Assembly (NCBI GenBank): GCA_900543795.1
Contig: UQSH01000001.1
Span: forward strand, 1 to 64,000
DNA length: 64,000 nt
Reading direction: 5' to 3'
From: an uncultured Oscillospiraceae bacterium
GTDB taxonomy: Bacteria; Bacillota; Clostridia; Oscillospirales; Acutalibacteraceae
The position numbers and the translations under genes are program-made. This document shows, one piece after another, positions 43,407-51,858 of this stretch (the stretch's first letter is position 1; every line of letters begins with the position of its first letter). The notes under the pieces were generated by a model. It saw only the letters and a program-made list of their open reading frames with translations, made no database searches and had not been told where the DNA came from.

Positions 43407-43697
43407 GGGCTCGTAAGGACACCTGACAAAAAGAATATAAAGCACCTTGAAAATTGAATATTGAGAATAAGCAAAGTAATCGTCTGAAACACAAAACTCG
43501 ATTGTAGGCAATTTGTGAGGGTGTTGCAGAGCTGAATTGGGGCTATGTACCGTAGTATTACCACGATATTATCTTAAGCAGGATAAAGTGAGGCGTACCT
43601 CACGGTTCACATCAGCCGGCAGAGCCGACTGTTTTCAAGCCTTTAACCGACAACAGCTTAGGGGTAACTCAAATTTTGGAAGATTGGAGGTACAAAT
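43407..43697 (+). other. Non-coding stretch with hairpins, candidate oriT
   Basis: There is no credible ORF. Small dyads occur at 43589-43603 (GTGAGG with CCTCAC) and 43613-43631 (CAGCCGGC with GCCGACTG), directly before the MobC-like and relaxase genes, where transfer origins usually lie. The assignment rests on position and structure only. Confidence 0.3.
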
Positions 43698-44099
43698 ATG
43701 GACAATATGAAAAAATATGCATTCTATATGCCTAAAAGCTTAATTGATGATGTTGATAATACAATCAACTCTCTTGGCAAAATGTCAAGAGCAGAGTTCA
43801 TTCGTGAGGCAGTTGATTTCTATATCGGCTATCTTAATTCACTGAGGGCAAGTGATTACCTGTCACCTATGCTCTCCCGTGCAATCAAAGGTGAGATAGA
43901 AAGCGTTGAAAAGAATGTCAGTGAAATGATTTTCAAATTGGCAGTTCAAAGCGCTGTTGCAAATATATTTATTGCAAACGGATTAAATCTTGATACTTCT
44001 AACATTGATTATCTTACAAAGTGTGCAGCGAAAGAGATAGCAAAGCAAAACGGTATTATTGATTTAAAAAAGGCAAGTGAAATGTTTAGAGCTGAATAA
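43698..44099 (+). CDS. MobC-like ribbon-helix-helix mobilization protein
   Basis: The product has 133 aa. The N-terminal ribbon-helix-helix (KYAFYMPKSLIDDVDNTINS, then MSRAEFIREAVDFYI) should bind the transfer origin, and a helical C-terminal part follows. A GGAGG site precedes the ATG. The stop overlaps the relaxase start by one base, the usual mobC-relaxase arrangement. Confidence 0.8.
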   Translation: MDNMKKYAFYMPKSLIDDVDNTINSLGKMSRAEFIREAVDFYIGYLNSLRASDYLSPMLSRAIKGEIESVEKNVSEMIFKLAVQSAVANIFIANGLNLDTSNIDYLTKCAAKEIAKQNGIIDLKKASEMFRAE

Positions 44100-45577
44100 T
44101 GGCACAGATAATTCTAAGCAGCAGATATATTAAAAATCCCAAAAAGGTTAATGCCGGAAAGCTTGTTAAGTATATGGGTACTCGTGAGGGAGTTGAAAAG
44201 CTACCTAAAGGTATTGAAATCAAGCCTGCAACAAAGAAGCAACAAGAACTTATAAATACAATTACAAACCGTTATCCCGAAACAAAGGACTACCTTGAAT
44301 ACAAGTACTATGACAAAAGCAAAACAAAAAGCAGTGCAACGGAATTCATTGACGCAGTTGTTGAAAGAAATGCTGACAGAGCCGAGCAGTTAAAATCATT
44401 GGTTTCATATATGGCTCAGTGACCGAGTGTTGAAAGGATAGGCAGTCACGGATTGTTTTCAGCCACAGATGATGAAATCAATCTTGATGAGGTTGCAGAC
44501 AGAGTATCTAATCACGATGGAATTGTTTGGACTCATGTAATCAGCTTAACTCGTGAGGATGCCGAAAGATTAGGCTACAACAATGCAGAGGCTTGGAAAA
44601 ATCTTGTTCGAAGAAACGAGATTGAAATAGCCCAGGCGCACAAAATAAGCCAAGATGATATTGAATGGTACGGTGCGTTTCACAATACAACGCATCACCC
44701 GCACATACATCTGCTTGTATATTCAAAATCAGGACAAGGCTATCTAACTGCAAAGGCAATAAAGGATATGAAATCATCATTTGCAAATGACATATTCCGT
44801 AACGAAAGATACAAGCTGTTCAAGGAACAAACAGAGATAAGAAATGAACTCAAGGATGAATTTAACTCTTATCTTGAACAAATCAAAAACGGAGATATTG
44901 TTTTATCCGACAGAATGCTTAAGCTGGTAAACAATTTAAAAACACAATTGAATAACTACAAAGGCAAAAAGGTTTACGGATATCTGCCAAATAAAATGAA
45001 AAGAACGGTTGATCAAATACAATGGTGCCTACTGCTTGACAACGAGGACCTATATTTTCTCTATCATTCTTGGAACGACATAAACAACAAAAAGCTATCA
45101 ACATATTACGACAGCAAGAATAATTATGTTTACATTATTAATAACAAGGAGTTTCGTTCCGTAAAGAATGCAATCATAAAGGCAATAGACGAAATGGACA
45201 TAACCGATAGCGCAGAGCAAAGCAGTAATGTAACAAACATCATTAATGATTTGACAAGACTGCTTGCAAATATGCTTTCGTTAAGTGCAGAAAAGAAAAT
45301 GAAAAGTCTTAACTCTCAATCCATAGACCAAAAGCAAATGCAGATGATACTTGATAAAAAGCAGGCAAGAGGTCAAAGAGACGGTGTTTCCAAAAATGAC
45401 AAAAAGGAGGTTGATGAATCTAAATCACAAACTGCATCACAAAATCTTGAAGCTTTGTTTGAGCTTGGTGCTATGATGATTAGAAAGGCAGTAAGTCATA
45501 ACAATGATTATGAATATGATTACAATAACGACAATAATGATTATGAAGAAGAACAAGGCTTAGGCTTAATAATGTAA
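44099..45577 (+). pseudogene. MobP-type relaxase interrupted by an in-frame TGA
   Basis: The frame spans 492 codons with one internal stop, the TGA at 44420-44422, in the context VSYMAQ-stop-PSVERIGSHGLFS. The segments on either side are in the same frame and both belong to the family. The N-terminal part carries NAGKLVKYMGTREGVEKLP. The C-terminal part carries the metal-binding histidines HHPHIHLLVYS. The family commonly has an arginine at the stop position, so CGA to TGA is the simplest origin. Because TGA ends other genes here, the relaxase is probably inactive unless read through. Confidence 0.85.
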
Positions 45578-45588
45578 AACTTAATAGT

Positions 45589-45614
45589 CCCGGTTGGTTG
45601 AGATACCAACCGGG
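45589..45614 (+). promoter_or_regulatory. Stem-loop before the excisionase ribosome-binding site
   Basis: CCCGGTTGGT pairs with ACCAACCGGG, followed by CAGAAAGGAG and the start codon. The integrase gene has the same layout. Confidence 0.6.
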
Positions 45615-45629
45615 CAGAAAGGAGAAAGC

Positions 45630-45824
45630 ATGTACACTAATTTTGATGATATGCCAATGATGCTATCAGTGCCACAAGCAGCAGAGGTACTTGGAATATC
45701 TGCCGTCAGTCTATACAAGCTGATTAGAAATGACAACAGCTTCCCTGTGGTTGCTATGGGCAGAAGAAAATCTGTTCCGAAAGAGCAATTAAAAATTTGG
45801 ATTGATACTAATTCAAAAAGATAA
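45630..45824 (+). CDS. Excisionase-like HTH_17 protein
   Basis: The product has 64 aa from the ATG at 45630 (AAAGGAG site). It has a MerR-like/HTH_17 DNA-binding fold (MMLSVPQAAEVLGISAVSLY, then KLIRN) and a basic tail. Its position immediately before the integrase suggests it steers excision of the element. Confidence 0.85.
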   Translation: MYTNFDDMPMMLSVPQAAEVLGISAVSLYKLIRNDNSFPVVAMGRRKSVPKEQLKIWIDTNSKR

Positions 45825-45847
45825 ATATATTGCTGGATATATTAAAA

Positions 45848-45878
45848 TGCCTGTGGTATTGTTGTGTTGCCACAGGCA
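45848..45878 (+). promoter_or_regulatory. Stem-loop before the integrase ribosome-binding site
   Basis: TGCCTGTGG pairs with CCACAGGCA, followed by GAAAGGAGG and the integrase ATG. It may be a weak terminator or an RNA stabiliser. Confidence 0.55.
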
Positions 45879-45892
45879 GAAAGGAGGTTGCT

Positions 45893-47095
45893 ATGGCAAA
45901 ACGAAATAACGGTGAAGGTACCATAACCAAACGCAAGGACGGTCGGTGGGAAGGTCGCTACTACACCGGCGAAATAGTTAACGGCAAGAGAGTGAGAAAA
46001 AATGTTCTTGCCAAAACTAAAGCCGAATGCAAAGAAAAACTTAACAAAGCAATAGCCGAAAATGATAAGAGGCAAAGGATAATCAGCAGATGTGATTTCC
46101 TAACTAACCCCGAGCCTACACTTGAAGAATGGTCAAGGATTTGGTTTGAGTCCTTCTGTGCAGCAAGTGTAAAGGAATACACAAGAAACAGTTATCAAAA
46201 CTACTTTGACAGATACATACTACCCAATCTCGGCGGTATGAAAATCAAAGATATATCAACAGTATCCTGTCAGCAATTCCTAATGAAAATGTACACAAGC
46301 GGCAGAACAAGAAATGTCGAAAAGAAAGGCAACGGATTATCGGCAAAGACAGTTAAGGATATTAAAATCGCATTGCAAACCTGCCTGCAAAAAGCAGAGG
46401 ACGAGGGATTGATAGATACAAATCCCTGTCGTAAGGTGCAACTGCCAAAGGATGCACCGAAGGAAATGCAAACCTTAAAAGCAAACGAGCTTGGAGCATT
46501 CCTACGAGAAACAAAGGACTCTGGTTGTTACGAATTCTATATACTTGAAATCACAACAGGCTTGCGACTTGGCGAAATACTTGCACTGACTTGGGATGAC
46601 CTTGATATTAAGAACAAAACAATATCAGTTAACAAGCAGGTGCAAAGAATAGGTAGTGAGTTAAAAATTACAACACCCAAAACCGCATCGTCAATACGAA
46701 CGGTTGCGTTATGTGACGAGTGCTTCAATCAACTGATATTGCTACGAAGCAGACAAAGGCTTGACACAAAGCTGATATTCCCTTCGCCCATAACAGGCAG
46801 ACTTCGTGATCCGTCATCGGTAACAAGAAAGCTACACCGTATGCAAAAGAGGGCAGGAGTTCCGCAGATACGGTTCCACGATTTGCGACACAGCTTCGCA
46901 ACACTGTCGCTTGAGCAAGGTATGGATATTAAAACAGTATCGCATATGCTTGGACATACGGACGCTGGATTCACGATGAACACATATATGCATGTGACAG
47001 ATGCAATGCAACAAACAGTTGCAAATGCAATGCAAAGCCTAATCACAGAAACAGAAAACAAACGAAAGAACAAGCTCATACATTTCTCGGCATAA
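45893..47095 (+). CDS. Tn916-like tyrosine integrase of the mobilizable element
   Basis: The product has 400 aa from the ATG at 45893 (AAGGAGG site). It has an N-terminal arm-binding domain (GEGTITKRKDGRWEGRYYTG), a core-binding domain (~65-165) and a catalytic domain with R in TGLRLGE, HDLRHSFATL, H in GHTD and the tyrosine in MNTYMHV. It should integrate and excise the element. It is the rightmost gene of the element and is followed by a hairpin. Confidence 0.95.
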   Translation: MAKRNNGEGTITKRKDGRWEGRYYTGEIVNGKRVRKNVLAKTKAECKEKLNKAIAENDKRQRIISRCDFLTNPEPTLEEWSRIWFESFCAASVKEYTRNSYQNYFDRYILPNLGGMKIKDISTVSCQQFLMKMYTSGRTRNVEKKGNGLSAKTVKDIKIALQTCLQKAEDEGLIDTNPCRKVQLPKDAPKEMQTLKANELGAFLRETKDSGCYEFYILEITTGLRLGEILALTWDDLDIKNKTISVNKQVQRIGSELKITTPKTASSIRTVALCDECFNQLILLRSRQRLDTKLIFPSPITGRLRDPSSVTRKLHRMQKRAGVPQIRFHDLRHSFATLSLEQGMDIKTVSHMLGHTDAGFTMNTYMHVTDAMQQTVANAMQSLITETENKRKNKLIHFSA

Positions 47096-47100
47096 CGAAA

Positions 47101-47126
47101 GGCTCAAGGAGCAAAATCCTTGAGCC
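47101..47126. terminator. Hairpin after the integrase
   Basis: GGCTCAAGG pairs with CCTTGAGCC. The plus-strand tail is not T-rich, while the minus-strand tail (TTTCGTT) is, so it may serve the convergent metallophosphoesterase gene better. Confidence 0.6.
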
Positions 47127-47174
47127 TGAATCTTTGCGCTTCAGCAATAAAACCGCTCTACAAATTGGAAGTTA

Positions 47175-48020
47175 TCATTCACATATTAATTCAACTATGA
47201 CTATTTCAGGTCTGTTATTGAAACGAATAGGGATAATACTGTTGCCGATACCTCGGCTTACAATCATGATCGTATTATTCTTGATATATTTACCAGCATC
47301 AAATTCAGGGAACAAACCTTGATTGGGCGCAATTATTCCTCCAATAAACGGTACACGAAATTGTCCTCCGTGTGCATGTCCACTCAACACAAGATCCACT
47401 TCTTCTGATACATATGCCTCAAATGTTTCGGGTCTGTGTGACAACAATATGCAGTATTCATTCGATAATGACATATTGCTTATTCTTGTTTGAAGCATGC
47501 TTTCCTGAATATAGGTATCACTATCAGTAAAATCAGGGTCATCCAATCCGGCAATCTGTATTGCTTCGCTATCCTTGGTCAGTTGTATTACATTATCATG
47601 AAGAATTACTACATCTTCAGCAATCAGTCCTTTTTCCAATTCCATATATTGCTCTTTGATCCACGCTTCATGATTACCTGTTACATAATAACAGGGGGCT
47701 ATCTCAGTTAACTGACTTACAAGTTGGATGGCTATTTCAATATCTGTTCTATTCGAATCAACTAAATCGCCGGTTATTGCGATAATATCCGGATATTCTT
47801 TTTTAATCTTTTCTACTAACTGACTGTTATTATTTCCAAATTGTGCATTATGCAAATCAGATACAACAGCAATCTTATAGCCATCAAAAGAATGTGGCAA
47901 ACGATTACTTGTTACGGTATAGCGGGTAACGCCCGCAGTAACATTGCCCCATATAGTCCACACGACAAGAATAAATAATAACATCAATATGATGATGAAA
48001 ATACGCTTCTTTCTCAACAT
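47175..48020 (-). CDS. Membrane-anchored metallophosphoesterase
   Basis: The product has 281 aa from the ATG at 48020 (GGAGGGG site). One N-terminal membrane helix (IFIIILMLLFILVVWTIWG) places the enzyme outside the cytoplasm. The calcineurin-like metal motifs are complete: VVSDLHN, TGDLVDS, TGNHE, LSHRPE and GHAHGGQ. It resembles YkuE/YaeI-type phosphodiesterases. It is convergent with the integrase and transcribed alone. Confidence 0.9.
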   Translation of the reverse strand: MLRKKRIFIIILMLLFILVVWTIWGNVTAGVTRYTVTSNRLPHSFDGYKIAVVSDLHNAQFGNNNSQLVEKIKKEYPDIIAITGDLVDSNRTDIEIAIQLVSQLTEIAPCYYVTGNHEAWIKEQYMELEKGLIAEDVVILHDNVIQLTKDSEAIQIAGLDDPDFTDSDTYIQESMLQTRISNMSLSNEYCILLSHRPETFEAYVSEEVDLVLSGHAHGGQFRVPFIGGIIAPNQGLFPEFDAGKYIKNNTIMIVSRGIGNSIIPIRFNNRPEIVIVELICE

Positions 48021-48451
48021 TCGCCCCTCCAACAAATTCCGATTTGTCTACTTCAATTATATAAAAAATGTCAATGGGAGTCAAATGGAAGTTTCGTCAA
48101 ATATATTCCGTGATTAGAATAATTGCTAAAGCAATCATTAACAATCACTACATATGTTTCTCCTCTCAAAAACTGCCGTACAGTAGTGCGTCAGTTTTTG
48201 TAAAATAATTCAGTGGGAGTCATTTAGGCGTCAAAATGATAGATTTGCCCGAATTTGTGTTGTAAATCTTAACAAGATATTTTACAGATTATATACATTT
48301 ATAATGGCACGCTGAATGTGAATGAATGAAAAACGGAACAGACTTACTCTATATCCCCTTGAAAGAGATGTGAAGTCTCTGCGTTCGTCACTCAGTATCG
48401 AAAGGTGCACTGCACCTTTCTCCCGAAAATCCGCACCCTGCGGGTTTGATT

Positions 48452-48482
48452 TTCGAACCCCCGACCTTCTGGTTCGTAGCAG
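48452..48482 (-). tRNA. tRNA-Arg-like 3' fragment (remnant)
   Basis: On the minus strand it reads CTACGAA, an anticodon loop with ACG, then CCAGA, AGGTC, GGGGG and TTCGAA, the order of anticodon stem, variable loop and T arm. The 5' half and the acceptor end are missing, so it is not a functional tRNA. Such 3' tRNA pieces are typical attachment-site relics. Confidence 0.4.
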
Positions 48483-48500
48483 TGTCGATAGCCGTTAAAC

Positions 48501-48532
48501 AAGCCCTAAACAGCGATGTTTAGGGCTTTTCT
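48501..48532 (+). terminator. Intrinsic terminator
   Basis: AAGCCCTAAAC pairs with GTTTAGGGCTT, followed by TTCTC. Confidence 0.75.
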
Positions 48533-48874
48533 CGTCCGATTTTTCTGCCTAATTTTCACTTGGCTCACTGTTCCTACACCCTCGTTCTCCTGTGTAGCCG
48601 TCAAAATAGGCGTCATAGTAGTGTAAGAATTGATTTCAAAAGTTCTCATTTTAAGCCGTTTTTGAAGGCTTGTATCTCTAAGATATTTTCAAGTTGAAGC
48701 TTTAAGAAAATTGGATAAGTGAGTAAAAATATTAGGCGACCACCTGTAAAAAAGCTTTACAAAAACAATAGAAAAGAATAAATTAACAGTTAGCAACTTG
48801 TAATGCTACCGCTTTCCAATCATAAGTGTCAATAAGTGGTCGTGTAATGATACATTAACAAAACATATGCATCA

Positions 48875-50083
48875 TTATTTTTTCCTTTGATTCTTTCTGT
48901 ATTGTGTAGGAGTAGTGTTATATACTTTTTTGAAAACCTTTACAAAATAGTTATTATCATCATAGCCTACATAGCTTCCTATTTCTTGTACCGGAAAATT
49001 TGTTTGAGACAGAAATTCTGCGGCTTTTTTGCATCTTTGAGTTGTGATATATTCATTTACAGTTAAACCGGTTTCATTTTTAAATAACTTGCAAAAATTT
49101 GAAACAGACATATCTACCTGCTTTGCAAGATTATTTATTTTTAACTCGTCACTTAAATGAGAAATAATGTATTCAAGCGTTCTCACAACAGGCAAAGAAT
49201 AATTTGAATATTTTAACTGATGTTCACGAACAGCCTTTGTTAATTCAAGTATCATTTTCTTTGAGTACTCTTCTTGCCTGGCTATCGTTACAGCTGAATC
49301 TGCCAACTGTGCATAACGCTGAGTAATTTCATCAATAGTTACAACAGAAAGTCCGCTGCTCTCTGCTGCTTTTCTTGCAAGAGTACGAAGTATGGCAAAA
49401 CTAACAGCCGGATTTATATATGATGTATTTGATTTCAAAAAGCCTGAATTTTGTGCATTATCAAGCATTATTTGCTGCATAGCAATAACATTTTCAACAT
49501 CTCCCATTCTAATCAAATGTTCAAATGCTCTTTCACTGTCATATCTTCTGTAAATACTGCTGTAATTTTTGTCGTCATAGTTGATATTTTTAATATTGTT
49601 GTCGTTAATAAAAAAGTCGCTTTCAAGTCTTTTATATAAAAATTCAGCAGTTGAAGGGTTAAAAGCGTAAATACACGAATTAATTATATTATATAACTGA
49701 TTGTGGTAAATCAAAGACAGTGAGTTGCGATACAATTTTAGTGACAATGAATATGCAGAAGGAAGATGATACTCTATCAACAAATTATCAATATCTTGTT
49801 GTGAATATTCTTCCCTTACATAAGGTCCCACTAAATATATTTCATTCTCGAAGTTAAATATAGATATATAGACATTAATGTCATCTGCGATTTCGTAGAT
49901 GACATTTTTTTCTACATCAGAAATAATATTAAGAAGAATTGTTTTAGTAAACATAGGCTGCAAGTTTTCATCAAAACAATACTCATTTTCAAATTGTTCT
50001 AACTGTTCATCTTTATTATCGAGTTTAAATACAGGAGTTTTCAGAAGTACGTGTAGCAACCTTTCAAACAAGCTTGAGTCCAT
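48875..50083 (-). CDS. AraC-family regulator of the rhamnoside operon
   Basis: The product has 402 aa from the ATG at 50083 (GAGGTG site). The last ~100 residues are the AraC double helix-turn-helix (INNLAKQVDMSVSNFCKLFK, then VQEIGSYVGYDDNNYFVKVFK). The N-terminal ~280 residues form a sensing region without a clear cupin signature. It is divergent from the transporter gene at 50227, with 143 bp between, so it probably activates that operon in response to rhamnose or a rhamnoside. Ligand identity is inferred from context. Confidence 0.9.
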   Translation of the reverse strand: MDSSLFERLLHVLLKTPVFKLDNKDEQLEQFENEYCFDENLQPMFTKTILLNIISDVEKNVIYEIADDINVYISIFNFENEIYLVGPYVREEYSQQDIDNLLIEYHLPSAYSLSLKLYRNSLSLIYHNQLYNIINSCIYAFNPSTAEFLYKRLESDFFINDNNIKNINYDDKNYSSIYRRYDSERAFEHLIRMGDVENVIAMQQIMLDNAQNSGFLKSNTSYINPAVSFAILRTLARKAAESSGLSVVTIDEITQRYAQLADSAVTIARQEEYSKKMILELTKAVREHQLKYSNYSLPVVRTLEYIISHLSDELKINNLAKQVDMSVSNFCKLFKNETGLTVNEYITTQRCKKAAEFLSQTNFPVQEIGSYVGYDDNNYFVKVFKKVYNTTPTQYRKNQRKK

Positions 50084-50226
50084 AATAACACCTCGAAAGT
50101 ACATAAATATGATAATATTTTGCTATACTTAACAATATTTTTCTATTCGTTTCTTTTTTTTTAATGATACACTAAAGACAACCAAAAAGCAAGTTTTCAT
50201 TAAAAAATTGAAAAGGAGTAAAAATT

Positions 50227-51783
50227 ATGAAAGAAAAAAACGCAAAGCCGTCACCTGTTTACAGCAGGGCGAAAACTTGGCAAATCGCATTAACAACAAT
50301 GACCGGTATAGGTCAAATGGTGTTTTATGTACTAATGACATCGGCTACATACATTGGTAATGCAAATTTCGGTATACTTGTTGCCGTTACAGGAGTAATC
50401 ATTACATTTTCGAGATTATTCGATGGTATCACAGACCCGATAATTGCACTGGTAATGGAAAGATTTAAGAGTAAACACGGCAAAATAAGGTTTTTCACAA
50501 TGATCGGATGGGCAACTATGTCAGTTGCTACTACACTTATGTGCAATATCGGACCAAAGCTTCATCTTGAAGGTGCATTAGGAATAGTATTTTTTGTCCT
50601 TTGCTATGTGATTTATATTATTGGTTATACATTTTGCAGTATCTCAGGACAAATCAATGCAAATGTTTTAACTAACGATCCTAAACAGAGACCTACCATT
50701 TCGGTTTGGAATACGGCATATTCCTATTTAGCTCCAATGATTATGTCTGTTGTTTCAATGTCTGTTATTCTTCCAAAATTCAACAACATTCAGTCTACTC
50801 AATATTTTGAAACTCTCAACATTGTAGTTGTTGCAGTTTCGTTTGTATTTTATCTGCTGTCTTGTATAGGTGTTTCAAAATTTGACAAGCCTGAAAACTT
50901 TGAAAACATTAAAATAGGAAAAGAAAAAGAAGAAAAACCGTCTATCAAAGATATGGTTAATCTCATTAAGAGTAATAAGGAATTACAACGCTATATTATT
51001 GCAGCCGGCAGTGACAAGCTTGCGCAAACTATCGGTTCGGCATCTGTTGTATCAACAATGCTTTTCGGTATAATCGTAGGTTCTATGTCACTTTCGTCAA
51101 TTCTTTCTGCCATTGCTATGCTCCCGTCGATAATATTTGCAGTTATTGGTTCAAAAATTGCAGGTAAAAAAGGCAGCTTAAAGGTTATGGTTGACTGGTC
51201 AAAAATTTGTATTGTTGTTAACATAATTTACGCAGCATTTATTTTGTTTGCACCTGCCTCTATGATAGGCGATTTGATGAATAAGAAGGCATCATCAGTA
51301 GCTTTGGGTGTAATAATCGCAATTGTATTTTTACTTTTAAATTTTGCGGTAAACGCAACTAAAATGGTTGTAAGTGTGGCAACAAATTCACTTCGTATGG
51401 ATATAGTTGACTATGAGTTTGACCGTACAGGCAAATATATGCCCGCTGCTGTATCAGCAACATATAGCTTTGTTGATAAGGCAATATCTTCTTTCGGTGC
51501 GTTCATTGCCACTGCAATGATCGGCTTGATTGGTTATACAACAACTGTGCCTCAGCAAGGCGATCCTCTTACTGTAGGTGTAAAAGTTATTACTGTTGTA
51601 CTTCTTATAGGATTTCCGATAATCGGCTGGATTTGCACAATTTTAGCTATGAAAAAGAGCAATCTTACCTTTGAAAAAATGGAAGAGGTTCAGACAAACA
51701 TAGCATACAAAAAATCTAAATTATCACAGGAAAACAAAAGCGAAATAGTTGAAGAAACGGTAATAGAATTTACTGAAGAGTAA
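50227..51783 (+). CDS. GPH-family glycoside/cation symporter
   Basis: The product has 518 aa with about twelve membrane helices. The GPH signature is near the N-terminus (ITFSRLFDGITDPIIALVME) and the family's SKHGKIR loop follows. It should import a glycoside with a cation. It is the first gene of the operon (AAAAGGAG site). With three intracellular glycosidases downstream and no signal peptides on them, the glycoside is probably imported intact. Confidence 0.92.
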   Translation: MKEKNAKPSPVYSRAKTWQIALTTMTGIGQMVFYVLMTSATYIGNANFGILVAVTGVIITFSRLFDGITDPIIALVMERFKSKHGKIRFFTMIGWATMSVATTLMCNIGPKLHLEGALGIVFFVLCYVIYIIGYTFCSISGQINANVLTNDPKQRPTISVWNTAYSYLAPMIMSVVSMSVILPKFNNIQSTQYFETLNIVVVAVSFVFYLLSCIGVSKFDKPENFENIKIGKEKEEKPSIKDMVNLIKSNKELQRYIIAAGSDKLAQTIGSASVVSTMLFGIIVGSMSLSSILSAIAMLPSIIFAVIGSKIAGKKGSLKVMVDWSKICIVVNIIYAAFILFAPASMIGDLMNKKASSVALGVIIAIVFLLLNFAVNATKMVVSVATNSLRMDIVDYEFDRTGKYMPAAVSATYSFVDKAISSFGAFIATAMIGLIGYTTTVPQQGDPLTVGVKVITVVLLIGFPIIGWICTILAMKKSNLTFEKMEEVQTNIAYKKSKLSQENKSEIVEETVIEFTEE

Positions 51784-51858
51784 TTTTATTGAATTTTAAA
51801 AACATAGATAATTTTCATAAAGAAATTATCTGTCATTACTTTACTATCAGGAGCATAT

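Larger units (their letters stand above)
48021..48874. other. Gene-free stretch of about 850 bp
   Basis: No coding gene is supported. It holds a hairpin at 48168-48199 (AAAAACTG with CAGTTTTT), repeated GGGAGTCA/GGCGTCA words near 48075, 48214 and 48227, a hairpin pair at 48395-48455, a tRNA-like fragment at 48452-48482 and a terminator at 48501. It looks like old integration debris. Confidence 0.5.

Noticed and set aside
44420..44422. Alternative genetic code or selenocysteine at the relaxase TGA
   Set aside because: TGA ends other genes normally here (hsdM at 485, the PIN gene at 1527, rhaA at 61514), no SECIS-like element was seen, and a CGA to TGA change is simpler.
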